From contig NZ_CANPVT010000053.1 of the NCBI RefSeq assembly GCF_947581735.1, positions 238,956 through 302,955 of the forward strand: a stretch of DNA of 64,000 nucleotides, in the 5' to 3' direction. Both the position numbers and the translations under genes were made by a program. The stretch is from Candidatus Palauibacter soopunensis (GTDB lineage: Bacteria > Gemmatimonadota > Gemmatimonadetes > Palauibacterales > Palauibacteraceae). The notes under the pieces are model-generated. The model worked only from the letters and a program-made list of their open reading frames with translations. It searched no databases and was not told the DNA's origin. Shown here piece by piece: positions 34,557-42,995 of this stretch (position 1 is the stretch's first letter; the number at the start of each line of letters is the position of its first letter).

Positions 34557-36460
34557 CACGAGGCGGCCCCCCGGGCCGGATCCTCCTCGCGGAGCGCGGC
34601 GAGGATCGACGTGGCCGTCGCAGGACCGATCCCCGGCGTGCAGGCGAGCTGGGCGGGCGTGGCCCGACGGATGAGGTCGAGGCTGCCGAATCGCTCCAAC
34701 AGACGCTGTTCGCGCTCCGGCCCCACCCCCGGGATCTCGCTCAGCCTCGATCTGAGGGCGCGGCGGCGGCGCAGCGTCCGGTTGTACCGGAGGGCAAAGC
34801 GATGGGCCTCATCGCGCGCCCGCTGCAGCCAATGCAAACCCGGGTCCGCGCGCGGAAGCCGCAATGGAGTCGGAGTCCCGGGCCGGAATACTTCCTCGTC
34901 GCGCTTCGCGAGGGCCACGGTGGGCAGATCGGAGACGCCCGCGCCATCCATGGCCTGCCGCGCGGCCGACAGCTGTCCCCTGCCGCCGTCCACGACGACG
35001 AGGTCGGGCAGCGCGCGTCCCTCCCGGACCCGACGGTCGAAGTAGCGCGAGACGATCTCCTGCATCATGGCGTAGTCATCCGTCTGTCCCTCCTCCGAGT
35101 CCCGGATTCGGAACTTTCGATACTCATCCTTGTGCGGCCGTCCGTCCCGGAGCCAGACGCAACTCCCGACCGACTCCCGGCCCGCGAGCGTCGACACATC
35201 GAAGCAGACGATGTCCCGCGCGGGCGCCTCCAGCGCGAGCACCTCCGCGAGCCGCGCCGCGGCCGACGGCGGTCCCGCCGCCTCGACCCCGGTCTCGGCC
35301 TCGTCTCCCCGCTCCAATCGGTCCCGCTCCAGCACGTGTGCCGCGTTTCGGCTCGCGGCACGCGTCAGTTCGAGCCTGGGTCCGCGCGCCGGCACCCGGA
35401 TGCGAAAGCGGTGGTTGGCGACGCCCGAAAGGTACTCCTCCACGAGGTCCTGCTCGTGGAACGGGTCCGGCACGATCAGCTCCGAGGGGACATCGTCCGC
35501 CTGGCGCAGATAGTACCCCTTCACGAGGGCCCCGAGTACGGCTTCGTCCGGTTCGTCCCCGACGTTCGCGAGATAATGGATCCGGCGACCGACTAGCCTT
35601 CCCTCCCGCACCCTCAGCACGATGCCGCACACCGCCCCGTCCGCCGGACGGCGCGCGAATCCGATCACGTCACGACTCCCGCCCCGGGGGTCGATCGCGG
35701 CCTGCCGGCTCTCCAGCTGATCGAGGCCACGCAGTACGTCCCTCAACTCCCCCGCCCGTTCGTAGTTCAGCGCTTCGGCGGCCTCCGCCATGCGGCGCTC
35801 CACCGAGCGCCTGACGGGCCCCGTCCGCCCGCCCAGGATCTCGAGGATTTCGTCGATCATCGTCCGATAGTCCGCTTCGGACTGGAGACCCGCGCACGGC
35901 GCCTTGCAACGGCCGATGTGATAATCGAGACAGGGTCTGGGCGGAAGCTCCGCCGGCATCCGGTAATGGCACGACCGCACGGTGTACATCTTCTTGATCG
36001 TGCGCAGCGCCCGCCGCATCGCCCCGACGTCGGTGAAGGGCCCCAGGTACCGCGAGCCGTCATCCCTCAGCCGGCGGGTCACGAAGATCCGCGGGAAGGG
36101 CTCCGTGACCGTGACCTTGATGTACGGATAGCTCTTGTCGTCGCGGAGCTGGATGTTGAAGCGTGGCCCGAACTCGCGGATGAGATTCCACTCGAGGAGG
36201 AGGGCTTCGGCTTCGGAGCGCACGGGGAAGGTCTCGATGCTGTCGATCTCCCGCACCAGGCGGATGACCTTCACGGAGCGGCTCGCCTCGGCGCCGAAAT
36301 AGGAGGCGACCCGCGACCGGAGCGACTTCGCCTTTCCCACGTAGAGGACTTCGCCCGCGGCATCGCGAAACAGGTACACGCCCGGCTCGTGATCCAGCCC
36401 TCGCGCCTGCTCGCGAAGCGCGTCGAGATCCGTCCTTCGCGGTCCCGGCTCCCGGCTCAC
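34556..36460 (-). CDS. uvrC: Excinuclease ABC subunit C
   Basis: A 634-residue DNA repair nuclease. Domains in order: GIY-YIG-type N-terminal nuclease (GVYLFRDAAGEVLYVGKAKSLRSRV, making the 3' incision), the Cys loop (CLDYHIGRCKAPCAG), a UVR motif (ERRMAEAAEALNYERAGELRDVLRGL) for UvrB contact, the RNase H-like C-terminal nuclease (CFDVSTLAGRESVGSCVWL...DLVVVDGGRGQLSAA) and two helix-hairpin-helix motifs (SEIPGVGPEREQRLLERFGS, CTPGIGPATATSIL). GTG at 36460 overlaps the murJ stop. Confidence 0.96.
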   Translation of the reverse strand: MSREPGPRRTDLDALREQARGLDHEPGVYLFRDAAGEVLYVGKAKSLRSRVASYFGAEASRSVKVIRLVREIDSIETFPVRSEAEALLLEWNLIREFGPRFNIQLRDDKSYPYIKVTVTEPFPRIFVTRRLRDDGSRYLGPFTDVGAMRRALRTIKKMYTVRSCHYRMPAELPPRPCLDYHIGRCKAPCAGLQSEADYRTMIDEILEILGGRTGPVRRSVERRMAEAAEALNYERAGELRDVLRGLDQLESRQAAIDPRGGSRDVIGFARRPADGAVCGIVLRVREGRLVGRRIHYLANVGDEPDEAVLGALVKGYYLRQADDVPSELIVPDPFHEQDLVEEYLSGVANHRFRIRVPARGPRLELTRAASRNAAHVLERDRLERGDEAETGVEAAGPPSAAARLAEVLALEAPARDIVCFDVSTLAGRESVGSCVWLRDGRPHKDEYRKFRIRDSEEGQTDDYAMMQEIVSRYFDRRVREGRALPDLVVVDGGRGQLSAARQAMDGAGVSDLPTVALAKRDEEVFRPGTPTPLRLPRADPGLHWLQRARDEAHRFALRYNRTLRRRRALRSRLSEIPGVGPEREQRLLERFGSLDLIRRATPAQLACTPGIGPATATSILAALREEDPARGAAS

Positions 36461-38034
36461 TCTCCCCCCTCCGCCGGTGGGGGCTCCCCAACGGTCCGGA
36501 GCCCCGTCGGGAGCCCCGCGCACCCGGCGTAGCAGAGCCCGCCGGCGACGAGCGCCGCCGCGAGGAGGGTGGCGTCGCCGAGGAATCCGTCCGGGAGGTG
36601 GCCCCCGAGCAGGGAGCGCATCACGAGGAAGGCCGCGCTCGCGAGACCGGCGCCGACCGCCATGCGACCGAGCGAACGCCGCACGGGGACGAACCACCCG
36701 TCCGCACCCCGCCGGCTCAGCCCTCGCATGAGGAGGACGAGGTTCACCCAGGCCCCGACCGAACTGCCGAAGACGAGGCCGGCCGCCGCGCGCAGCCCGA
36801 ACCCCCGGTCGTCCATCCACAGCGCCGTCGCGGCTCCGACGAGGATGCCGATCCCCACCCCTGCCATGGCATACTTCACGGGCGTCCGCGTGTCCTGGAG
36901 GGCGTGGAACGCGCTCGCGAACAGCTTCGTGAGGCCCGTCGCGACGAGTCCCAGCGCGTACGCGCCCAGGGCCCACCGCACGACCGGCACGTGTTCGGCG
37001 TCGAAGGCTCCCCGTTCGTAGATGAGCGAGGTCACGAGGTCCCCGAGCAGGAGGAGCACGGCGACGGATGGAAGAATGAAGTAGGCGACCCGCCGGACGC
37101 CGGTGGAGAGATGGGACCGCAGGGCTCCGATCCCCTTCTCGCGGGACATCTCCGGCAGGGCCGCCACGGCCACGGAGGCGCCGAACAGGGCCATCGGCAC
37201 CATGGCGATGCGCTGGGCGAAGTAGATCCCCGTGAGCGCGCCCTCGGCGAGAAGGCTGGCGATGAACACATCTGTCAGACTCGAGAGCTGAAAGATGCCC
37301 TGCCCCGCCGCGACCGGCATCGCGTTGCGCGCGACGCGGCGCGTGGGTTCGAAGCGGAAGTCGATCCGGGGCCGGAGCGTCCCGAGCCGGCGGTACACGG
37401 CGGGAAGCTGGATCGCGACCTGCAGCACGCTTCCGATGAGGGTGGACCACGTGAGCACGACGATGAGCGGCCCCCAACCCATCCGCGCTCCCAGCAGGAG
37501 GCCGGCGATCTGGGACAGGTTCCAGAGGACGGGCGCGGCGAAGGGGAGGAAGAAACGGCGGTGGCTCGTCAGGATCCCGAGACACCACGCGCCGACGATC
37601 ATCACCCCCGACATGGGGAAGAGGATGCGGACGAGGCGCGTCGTAAGCGTGCTCAGTTCCGTGTCGTAGCCGGGCGCGAGGATCCCCAGGAGCCAGGGCG
37701 CGGCGGCGACGGCCACGGCCACGACGAAGGCGGAGAGGGCGAGGAGGCCGCCCAACACGCCCTGCGCGAGCCTCCGCGCCGCGGCCGTGTCGCCCCGCTC
37801 CGTCAGCGAAGAGAACACCGGCACGAAGGAGGCGGAGAGCGCGCCTTCGCTGAGGAGGTTGCGAAAGGCGTTGGGGATCTTGAGCGCGGCCGCGTAGGCG
37901 TCCGTGACCGGCCCGACGCCGAAAGTGGCGGCGATGATGACGTCCCGCAGAAACCCGGTGATGCGGCTGGCGAGGATACCGGCGGCGACGCGCGTCGCCG
38001 AACGGCCCTGTCCCGGCGCCTTCTCCTCGGTCAG
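36457..38034 (-). CDS. murJ: Lipid II flippase MurJ (apparent CTG start)
   Basis: A 525-residue MOP-superfamily flippase moving lipid II to the periplasm, with about 14 helices. The N-terminal helix GILASRITGFLRDVIIAATFGVGPVTDAYAAALKIPN and FRNLLSEGALSASFVPVF are conserved and essential in MurJ. In this frame no ATG, GTG or TTG exists between an upstream stop and a GTG at 37824, and starting at that GTG would delete about 70 residues of the core. The only suitable start is CTG at 38034, 8 bases after a GGAG site and 1 base after the TGA of the small gene upstream. I therefore annotate a CTG start. Stop overlaps uvrC. Confidence 0.88.
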   Translation of the reverse strand: MTEEKAPGQGRSATRVAAGILASRITGFLRDVIIAATFGVGPVTDAYAAALKIPNAFRNLLSEGALSASFVPVFSSLTERGDTAAARRLAQGVLGGLLALSAFVVAVAVAAAPWLLGILAPGYDTELSTLTTRLVRILFPMSGVMIVGAWCLGILTSHRRFFLPFAAPVLWNLSQIAGLLLGARMGWGPLIVVLTWSTLIGSVLQVAIQLPAVYRRLGTLRPRIDFRFEPTRRVARNAMPVAAGQGIFQLSSLTDVFIASLLAEGALTGIYFAQRIAMVPMALFGASVAVAALPEMSREKGIGALRSHLSTGVRRVAYFILPSVAVLLLLGDLVTSLIYERGAFDAEHVPVVRWALGAYALGLVATGLTKLFASAFHALQDTRTPVKYAMAGVGIGILVGAATALWMDDRGFGLRAAAGLVFGSSVGAWVNLVLLMRGLSRRGADGWFVPVRRSLGRMAVGAGLASAAFLVMRSLLGGHLPDGFLGDATLLAAALVAGGLCYAGCAGLPTGLRTVGEPPPAEGGE

Positions 38035-38035
38035 A

Positions 38036-38335
38036 TCAGCGCTCCGCGTCGTTTCCGGCCGGTCGCCCCGCGTCCTGGGCGGGGAGCGCCGGGAGGGCTT
38101 CGTCCCCTTCCACGAGCGCGCGCACGAAGGCGGTCTCTTCCCGGATGCCCTCGACCGCCTGCGTCAGGTACTGGATTTCCTGCTCCAGCGCGTCGATGCG
38201 CGCGGACTGGTTCGTTCCGGACTCGGTGTTCCCGATTCGACGCGCGAGGGCCTCGGAGAGGGGGGAGTCGATCACGATGGCGAGCACGGGAATGAGGACG
38301 ATAAGCCCGAGGACGACCATGAAGGCGAAGGTCAT
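38036..38335 (-). CDS. Small single-helix membrane protein with coiled coil
   Basis: A 99-residue protein with one N-terminal transmembrane helix (MTFAFMVVLGLIVLIPVLAIVI) and a following helix with heptad pattern (ARIDALEQEIQYLTQAVEGIREETAFVRALVEG), then a disordered tail. No family recognised with certainty; the layout recalls PspB-type proteins but lacks clear motifs. Its TGA lies 1 base from the apparent murJ CTG start, so the two are likely coupled. Confidence 0.62.
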   Translation of the reverse strand: MTFAFMVVLGLIVLIPVLAIVIDSPLSEALARRIGNTESGTNQSARIDALEQEIQYLTQAVEGIREETAFVRALVEGDEALPALPAQDAGRPAGNDAER

Positions 38336-38439
38336 CTCGGATCTCCCGTGCCGCTCATTGTCGCGCCCCCCGTGGAAGAACGTCCGCTCGCGGTGTGCCC
38401 ACCGTGCGCCCCGAAAGACATACCCGCGAACGCCGCAAG

Positions 38440-40014
38440 CTATCCATCTTCCGCGCGACCCGCCAAGAAGGACGCGACCTGGCGATCGGTCTCGTGCGCC
38501 AGCCGCTCCACGAGTCCGGGACCGTAGCGGCAGAGGAAGGAGAGCGGATTCAGCACGCGTTCCTGCGGGCGCCGCCGCGGGAAGAGGTTCGCGCCCGCGC
38601 GGCGCACCTGGCCCAGCCGGACGTCGAGCCGTTCCCGGGTCGCGCGGTCCACCTGGCGGGACAGCTCGGAGGCCGCGTCGAGGATACCCTTCCGCATCTT
38701 CCCCACCGCCCCTCGCAGTCCCGGCAGGTTATCGGCCACGGCCGCCTCGATCCCGGCCATGCCGGTTTCGGCATCCTCCCGGAAGTGGCCGAACGCCCGC
38801 TTCACTGCTTCCGGCCGCGCCTCCCGCGTGAGGCGTTCGACGATCGGCTCCGCCCCCGCAGCGAGATCCTGTGGTGACAGGCCGGTCCGCTCGAGAATCC
38901 GTCGCGTCCGCGCCTCGACCAGCGTCCATGCTGCCCGGGGATGGACGGATGGCAGCGGGATATCGAGGGCGCCGAACAGCGGCGGCAGTTGGCTCCAGTA
39001 CGCGATCTCGCCGGGCCCGAGCACCGTCGCGGCCACGGGAAGCAGGTAGGATTCGAGCGCGGGGCGGGACGCGACGTTCGGCGAAAAGCCTTCGGGCGCG
39101 GCCTCCAGTCGTTCGCGCCAGCCCTCAAGGGGTACGGCCCCGCCTCGCCGGACGCGATGTCTCCCGCCGCCCTCGTCGAAGAACAGCGGCAGCGCATCCT
39201 CGACGCGCGAGATCGGCGCGTCGAAGCCGGCCGCCTCCAACGCGCGCGCGCCCGCCGCCTCCGCCTCGACGACTCCATCCCAGTCGGAAAGAAGCCGTCG
39301 GTAGAGGGGGGCCGCGGCGCGGCAGAGCTCCGGGCGGGCGGAATCGATCCACGCGTATCCCCGATCGCCGAGCACCCCCGCGAGGAACCGGGCGAACGCC
39401 TCGGAGACCCGATGTCCCTCGGCATAAGCATCTCGTATCAACTTCAGATAATGTGCCGTAAATTCTGATTCAGGAACGATGTCAGGCAGGGCGTCGAGGA
39501 CATCCAAGCCAGGGCCGTCGAGGATGTGGGATCCCACGGATTTGCGCTCGCCACCGGCCGGGACGGGGAGTGCGAGGGTCCGCGTGGCGTCCGAACGGTC
39601 GAGGATCGTCGTGCTCCCGACTTCGTCCCAGTCGTGGTCGTCCGAAGCGATCCAGAACAGCGGGACGACGGGCGCGCCGAAGGTCTGCTCGAGTTGGGCG
39701 GCGAGCGAGATGGCGGTGAGGGCCTTGTAGAGAACGTAGAGGGGTCCGAGGAGGAGGATGGGCTGGTGCCCCGTCGTGACAAAGGTGCCTTGCCCCTGGA
39801 GAACGGACTCGAGGCGCGCGCGGACACCGGGCCCGGACACGCCGAAGGACTCGGGTCCAAGCCGGGAGCGGCCGGGGGACGGAGGAGCCGTCTCGGCAAG
39901 ACGGCTGGAGAGCGGGAGAAAACCGGCGTCTCCCGCGTCCAGGACAGCGTGCGCAATGGAGCCGGGAACGCCCAGGGGCCGTGGGACGATCTCCGGGTTC
40001 CCCGCCGGATTCAA
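38440..40014 (-). CDS. bshC: Bacillithiol biosynthesis cysteine ligase BshC
   Basis: A 524-residue protein matching BshC, which adds cysteine to glucosaminyl-malate in the last step of bacillithiol synthesis. Typical motifs are VTTGHQPILLLGPLYVLYKALTAISLA, VVPLFWIASDDHDWDEVGST, and the C-terminal GLVERLAHETDRQVASFL; a central coiled coil (AVADNLPGLRGAVGKMRKGILDAASELSRQVDRATRERL) is also usual. The bshA and bshB genes are not in this window. The ATG overlaps the end of the methyltransferase gene by 4 bases. Confidence 0.9.
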   Translation of the reverse strand: MNPAGNPEIVPRPLGVPGSIAHAVLDAGDAGFLPLSSRLAETAPPSPGRSRLGPESFGVSGPGVRARLESVLQGQGTFVTTGHQPILLLGPLYVLYKALTAISLAAQLEQTFGAPVVPLFWIASDDHDWDEVGSTTILDRSDATRTLALPVPAGGERKSVGSHILDGPGLDVLDALPDIVPESEFTAHYLKLIRDAYAEGHRVSEAFARFLAGVLGDRGYAWIDSARPELCRAAAPLYRRLLSDWDGVVEAEAAGARALEAAGFDAPISRVEDALPLFFDEGGGRHRVRRGGAVPLEGWRERLEAAPEGFSPNVASRPALESYLLPVAATVLGPGEIAYWSQLPPLFGALDIPLPSVHPRAAWTLVEARTRRILERTGLSPQDLAAGAEPIVERLTREARPEAVKRAFGHFREDAETGMAGIEAAVADNLPGLRGAVGKMRKGILDAASELSRQVDRATRERLDVRLGQVRRAGANLFPRRRPQERVLNPLSFLCRYGPGLVERLAHETDRQVASFLAGRAEDG

Positions 40015-40751
40015 AGGGTCCGTCCCATCAGAAGCAGGCGGGGCGAGTCGCCTCGAAACGGCGTCCCGTCATAACTGCCGAAGGTGTTCGTGGCCTCGAG
40101 TCCGTGCTCGCGGAGGAGCCCGCGCAGCGCCTCCGGCGAATAGAGGCGCACCCGCTCGTGGTAGACCTCCGGCTCCCCGCCGCCGGTTCCTCCGATCTCG
40201 ATGCGCTTGAAAACCTGGTCTCCTTCCACCCACCGCGTCTGCCGTACGGGAGTCCCGTTGATCTCGCCCACGGATTCGGGATCGAGGCGGTCGATGACCC
40301 ACGCCGCGTGCAGATAGTCCATCAGGAAGGGAGCCCCGGGCCGCAGCACCCGCCGGATTTCCCGCAGAACCTCGATGTCTTCCTCCGGCGTGAGAAAGTA
40401 GCCGAAGGAGGTGAAGAAGTTCACGAGGCCATCGAACGTCCCGGCGGCGAAGGGGAGCCCGCGCATGTCGGCGCGGATGAGGGATCCGTCCATCCCCGGA
40501 CGGGTTCGCGCCGCGTCCAGGAGCGGGCCGGAGAGATCGATCCCGACCGCCCGCAGGCCGGCCGCCCGGAGACGCTGCAGGTGGCGGCCCGCGCCGCAGG
40601 CGAGGTCGAGCACGCGGGCGCCGGTCGCGAGTCCGGCGCGCTCGCGATAGAGCGCGACCGCTCGGACGGCCTCCTCCTCGTCCCGATGCGGATACAGCTC
40701 GAGGTAGGCTCGGCCGAACCAGTCCCTGAACCACTCGGCGGGGGCGCTCAT
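40011..40751 (-). CDS. SAM-dependent methyltransferase
   Basis: A 246-residue class I methyltransferase: motif I RVLDLACGAGRHLQRL, VGIDLSGPLLDAAR, RADMRGLPFAAGTFDGLVNFFTSFGYF, LREIRRVLRPGAPFLMDYLH. This FTSFGYF type is a widespread family of unknown substrate. The ATG at 40751 is preferred; an upstream in-frame ATG at 40799 would overlap rlmH by 29 bases. Sits between rlmH and bshC in the same operon. Confidence 0.8.
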   Translation of the reverse strand: MSAPAEWFRDWFGRAYLELYPHRDEEEAVRAVALYRERAGLATGARVLDLACGAGRHLQRLRAAGLRAVGIDLSGPLLDAARTRPGMDGSLIRADMRGLPFAAGTFDGLVNFFTSFGYFLTPEEDIEVLREIRRVLRPGAPFLMDYLHAAWVIDRLDPESVGEINGTPVRQTRWVEGDQVFKRIEIGGTGGGEPEVYHERVRLYSPEALRGLLREHGLEATNTFGSYDGTPFRGDSPRLLLMGRTL

Positions 40752-40770
40752 CGGTCCGCTCACGGTTCGC

Positions 40771-41247
40771 TCAGGGTCCCTTGTGGTACGGTTCGCCACG
40801 GAGGATGGTGGCCGCCCGGTAGAGTTGCTCCGTGAGGACGAGTCGGGCGACCTCGTGCGGGAGCGTCATGGCCGAAAGCGCGAGCCGAGCCCGCGCGCGG
40901 GCGAGTAGCCCCGGGGCGAGTCCATGCGCCCCTCCGATCGCGAACGCGGCTCCCGGCCGTCCGTAGGTGCGCATGTCGTCGAGGTAGTCCGCGAGGGCCC
41001 GCGTCGTCCATCGCTCACCTTCCCGTGTGAGGGCGATGAGGTCCAGTTCGTCCGGGAGGCGCCGCTCGAGGGCCGCCGCCTCCCGCTCCCGCGCCTCCGT
41101 GGCGCGCGCATCCGGAAGTCCGGCCGGGTCGACGAGCACGACCTCGAACCGGATGTACCGCCGCAGGCGGTCTTCATACTCGTCCGTCGCCCTTTGTAGA
41201 GCGGTGGCCCGGTTCCGTCCGACCGAGGCCACGAGGATCCGTGTCAC
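40771..41247 (-). CDS. rlmH: 23S rRNA (pseudouridine-1915-N3)-methyltransferase RlmH
   Basis: A 158-residue SPOUT methyltransferase acting on helix 69 of 23S rRNA. The SAM-binding knot is AFAIGGAHGLAP followed by LSAMTLPHEVARLVLTEQLYRAATILRGEPYHK, both hallmarks of RlmH. GTG start in a GTGA overlap with the lpxK fusion gene. Confidence 0.95.
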   Translation of the reverse strand: MTRILVASVGRNRATALQRATDEYEDRLRRYIRFEVVLVDPAGLPDARATEAREREAAALERRLPDELDLIALTREGERWTTRALADYLDDMRTYGRPGAAFAIGGAHGLAPGLLARARARLALSAMTLPHEVARLVLTEQLYRAATILRGEPYHKGP

Positions 41248-42995
41248 CTCCCGGCCGCCGGATCACGGTCTTTCCGACCCGATGCCGTATCGAGAATCAG
41301 GCGTCTCACGTCTTCCCAGCCGGCCTTCCATGCGAGAGTCTCGGGGAGAACCCAGATCGGCAGGCCCGGGTCGAAGAGCGGGCGGAGTCGGGAGACGTCC
41401 TTGCGGGTGGTGAGGACGCCGCCCCGCCCCGCCGCGTCGACCGCGGCCGTCCGCTCTCGCGGCGATGGAATCCCGTGATCGCTCAGCGCGAGTCGCTCCC
41501 GAACCGACGCGCACGCGGCGCCGGCCTGCGCGAAGAAGAGATTGGGCTTCATGATCCCGGTCAAGGCGACACGGGGGGCCGGCGACCCGGCCCAACGGCG
41601 CGCTCCGGCGCTGGCCGCTTCGAGGGGTCCGTGCCCGAACACGGCCGTCGCCACCGGAACGTTGGGGGCCAGGCTGCCGCAACGGACTCGGAGTTCGCCG
41701 TCGAAGCGGGACAGTTCGGCCGTCCAGGGCTCCCGTCCCGTGCAGAGGATCGCGTCCGCGCGGGCGACCGCGCGTTCCCAGCGCTCGCGAAAGGGACCCG
41801 CGGGGAGACGCTCACGGTTCGTGCGGCGAAGGGCGTCCCGGTCGAGGACCAGGAGGTCGAGGTCCCGGAAGAGGCGGCGATGCTGAAAGCCATCGTCGAC
41901 GATGACGACGGTTGCCCCCTCCGCGGCCGCCCGCCGCGCGGACCGGAGCCGGTCCGGGTGACCGCGGATCGACGCTCCCGGCGCTTCGTGCGCGAGCAAC
42001 TCGAGCTCGTCGGTGTATCCCCGCGCGAGGATGGCCGGCCGGTGCCCGGCCTCCCGAAGCATGCGGGCAATGCAGGCGGCGAGCGGTGTCTTGCCGCTTC
42101 CCCCGACCGTGACGCCGCCGACCGAAATCACGGGGATGGCGGCGGAGTGCGTGGCGAGGACCCCGACGTCGTACAGGCGGTGCCGGCCGTCGTGGACGCC
42201 GCCGTAGATGCGGGCCAGCCCTCTCATCGGAAGGGCCGCGCGCGGGCGGCGCCACTGCCTGCGGAGGCGGAGTTCGAGCGAGCGCCGCACGGGAGTCTCG
42301 CGCTCCGGCCGAGGCGTGCGATCCTGCCCGCCCCCCCTGCGTACGATTCCCGGCGGACGGGTCCAGCGCGCCTCGCGCGCCGCCTGCTCGCAGCGGGCCA
42401 CCTCGCGTTGAAGTGCCGCCTGGATGTCTCCCGTGTCCGGCGCGTACCCCTCGGCGACCGGAGCGGGCGACACAAACACCGTGGCCCCCGGAGCGGGGAT
42501 GAGGAAGCGATCCCAGCTCGGGAGCCGCCGGCCCGAAGAGGCCGCGACCCCCACCACCGTCACGGAGCTGTCGGTCAGCGCCGCGATGCGCGCCGCGCCT
42601 TCCTTCAGCGATCGGCGGGGGCCGCGCGGTCCATCGCCCGTGAGAATCACGCCGCGCCCCGAAGCGAACGCGCGGGTCAGTTGGCGGAAACCGGCCGAAC
42701 CGCCCCGCGTGCTCGAACCCCGGGCCACGCGATAACCGAGGCGCCGGAGGACGCGCGAGATGATCTCGCCGTCTCGGTCACGGCTCGCGAGCGTGGCGAG
42801 TTCCTGGCCCGCGAAGAGGCAGGTGAGCGGGAGGAGGTGTTCGTGCCAGCACGCGTGGACCTCGTGCTTCAGCCGAGGCCGATACGGCCGGCCGGGGTCA
42901 TCGGGGTGCCGGAGGCGCCACGTCCGGCTGATCGGAAGCGCGGCCCGCACGAGTCGGACCGCGAGGCCCAGCGGGATGCGGCGGGCGCTCAGCAC
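41244..42995 (-). CDS. lpxK: DUF374 acyltransferase-like domain fused to tetraacyldisaccharide 4'-kinase (LpxK)
   Basis: A single 583-residue frame with two domains. Residues about 1-215 match DUF374, a lysophospholipid-acyltransferase-like fold (HACWHEHLLPL, LASRDRDGEIISRVLRRLGYRVARGSSTRGG, ILTGDGPRGP). Residues about 240-583 are LpxK, which phosphorylates the 4' position of lipid A precursor: IPVISVGGVTVGGSGKTPLAACIA is the P-loop, then VIVDDGFQHRRL and TGIMKPNLFF. No stop interrupts the join, which is a Pro/Arg-rich linker at about 215-245. The GTG at 42995 overlaps lpxB by 7 bases. DUF374 may add an acyl chain or act on a related lipid; that part is inference. Confidence 0.88.
   Translation of the reverse strand: MLSARRIPLGLAVRLVRAALPISRTWRLRHPDDPGRPYRPRLKHEVHACWHEHLLPLTCLFAGQELATLASRDRDGEIISRVLRRLGYRVARGSSTRGGSAGFRQLTRAFASGRGVILTGDGPRGPRRSLKEGAARIAALTDSSVTVVGVAASSGRRLPSWDRFLIPAPGATVFVSPAPVAEGYAPDTGDIQAALQREVARCEQAAREARWTRPPGIVRRGGGQDRTPRPERETPVRRSLELRLRRQWRRPRAALPMRGLARIYGGVHDGRHRLYDVGVLATHSAAIPVISVGGVTVGGSGKTPLAACIARMLREAGHRPAILARGYTDELELLAHEAPGASIRGHPDRLRSARRAAAEGATVVIVDDGFQHRRLFRDLDLLVLDRDALRRTNRERLPAGPFRERWERAVARADAILCTGREPWTAELSRFDGELRVRCGSLAPNVPVATAVFGHGPLEAASAGARRWAGSPAPRVALTGIMKPNLFFAQAGAACASVRERLALSDHGIPSPRERTAAVDAAGRGGVLTTRKDVSRLRPLFDPGLPIWVLPETLAWKAGWEDVRRLILDTASGRKDRDPAAGR

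Noticed and set aside
37824..37826. GTG at 37824 as the start of murJ
   Set aside because: It would remove the first helix and the FRNLLSEGALSASF motif, which are plainly encoded upstream in the same frame.
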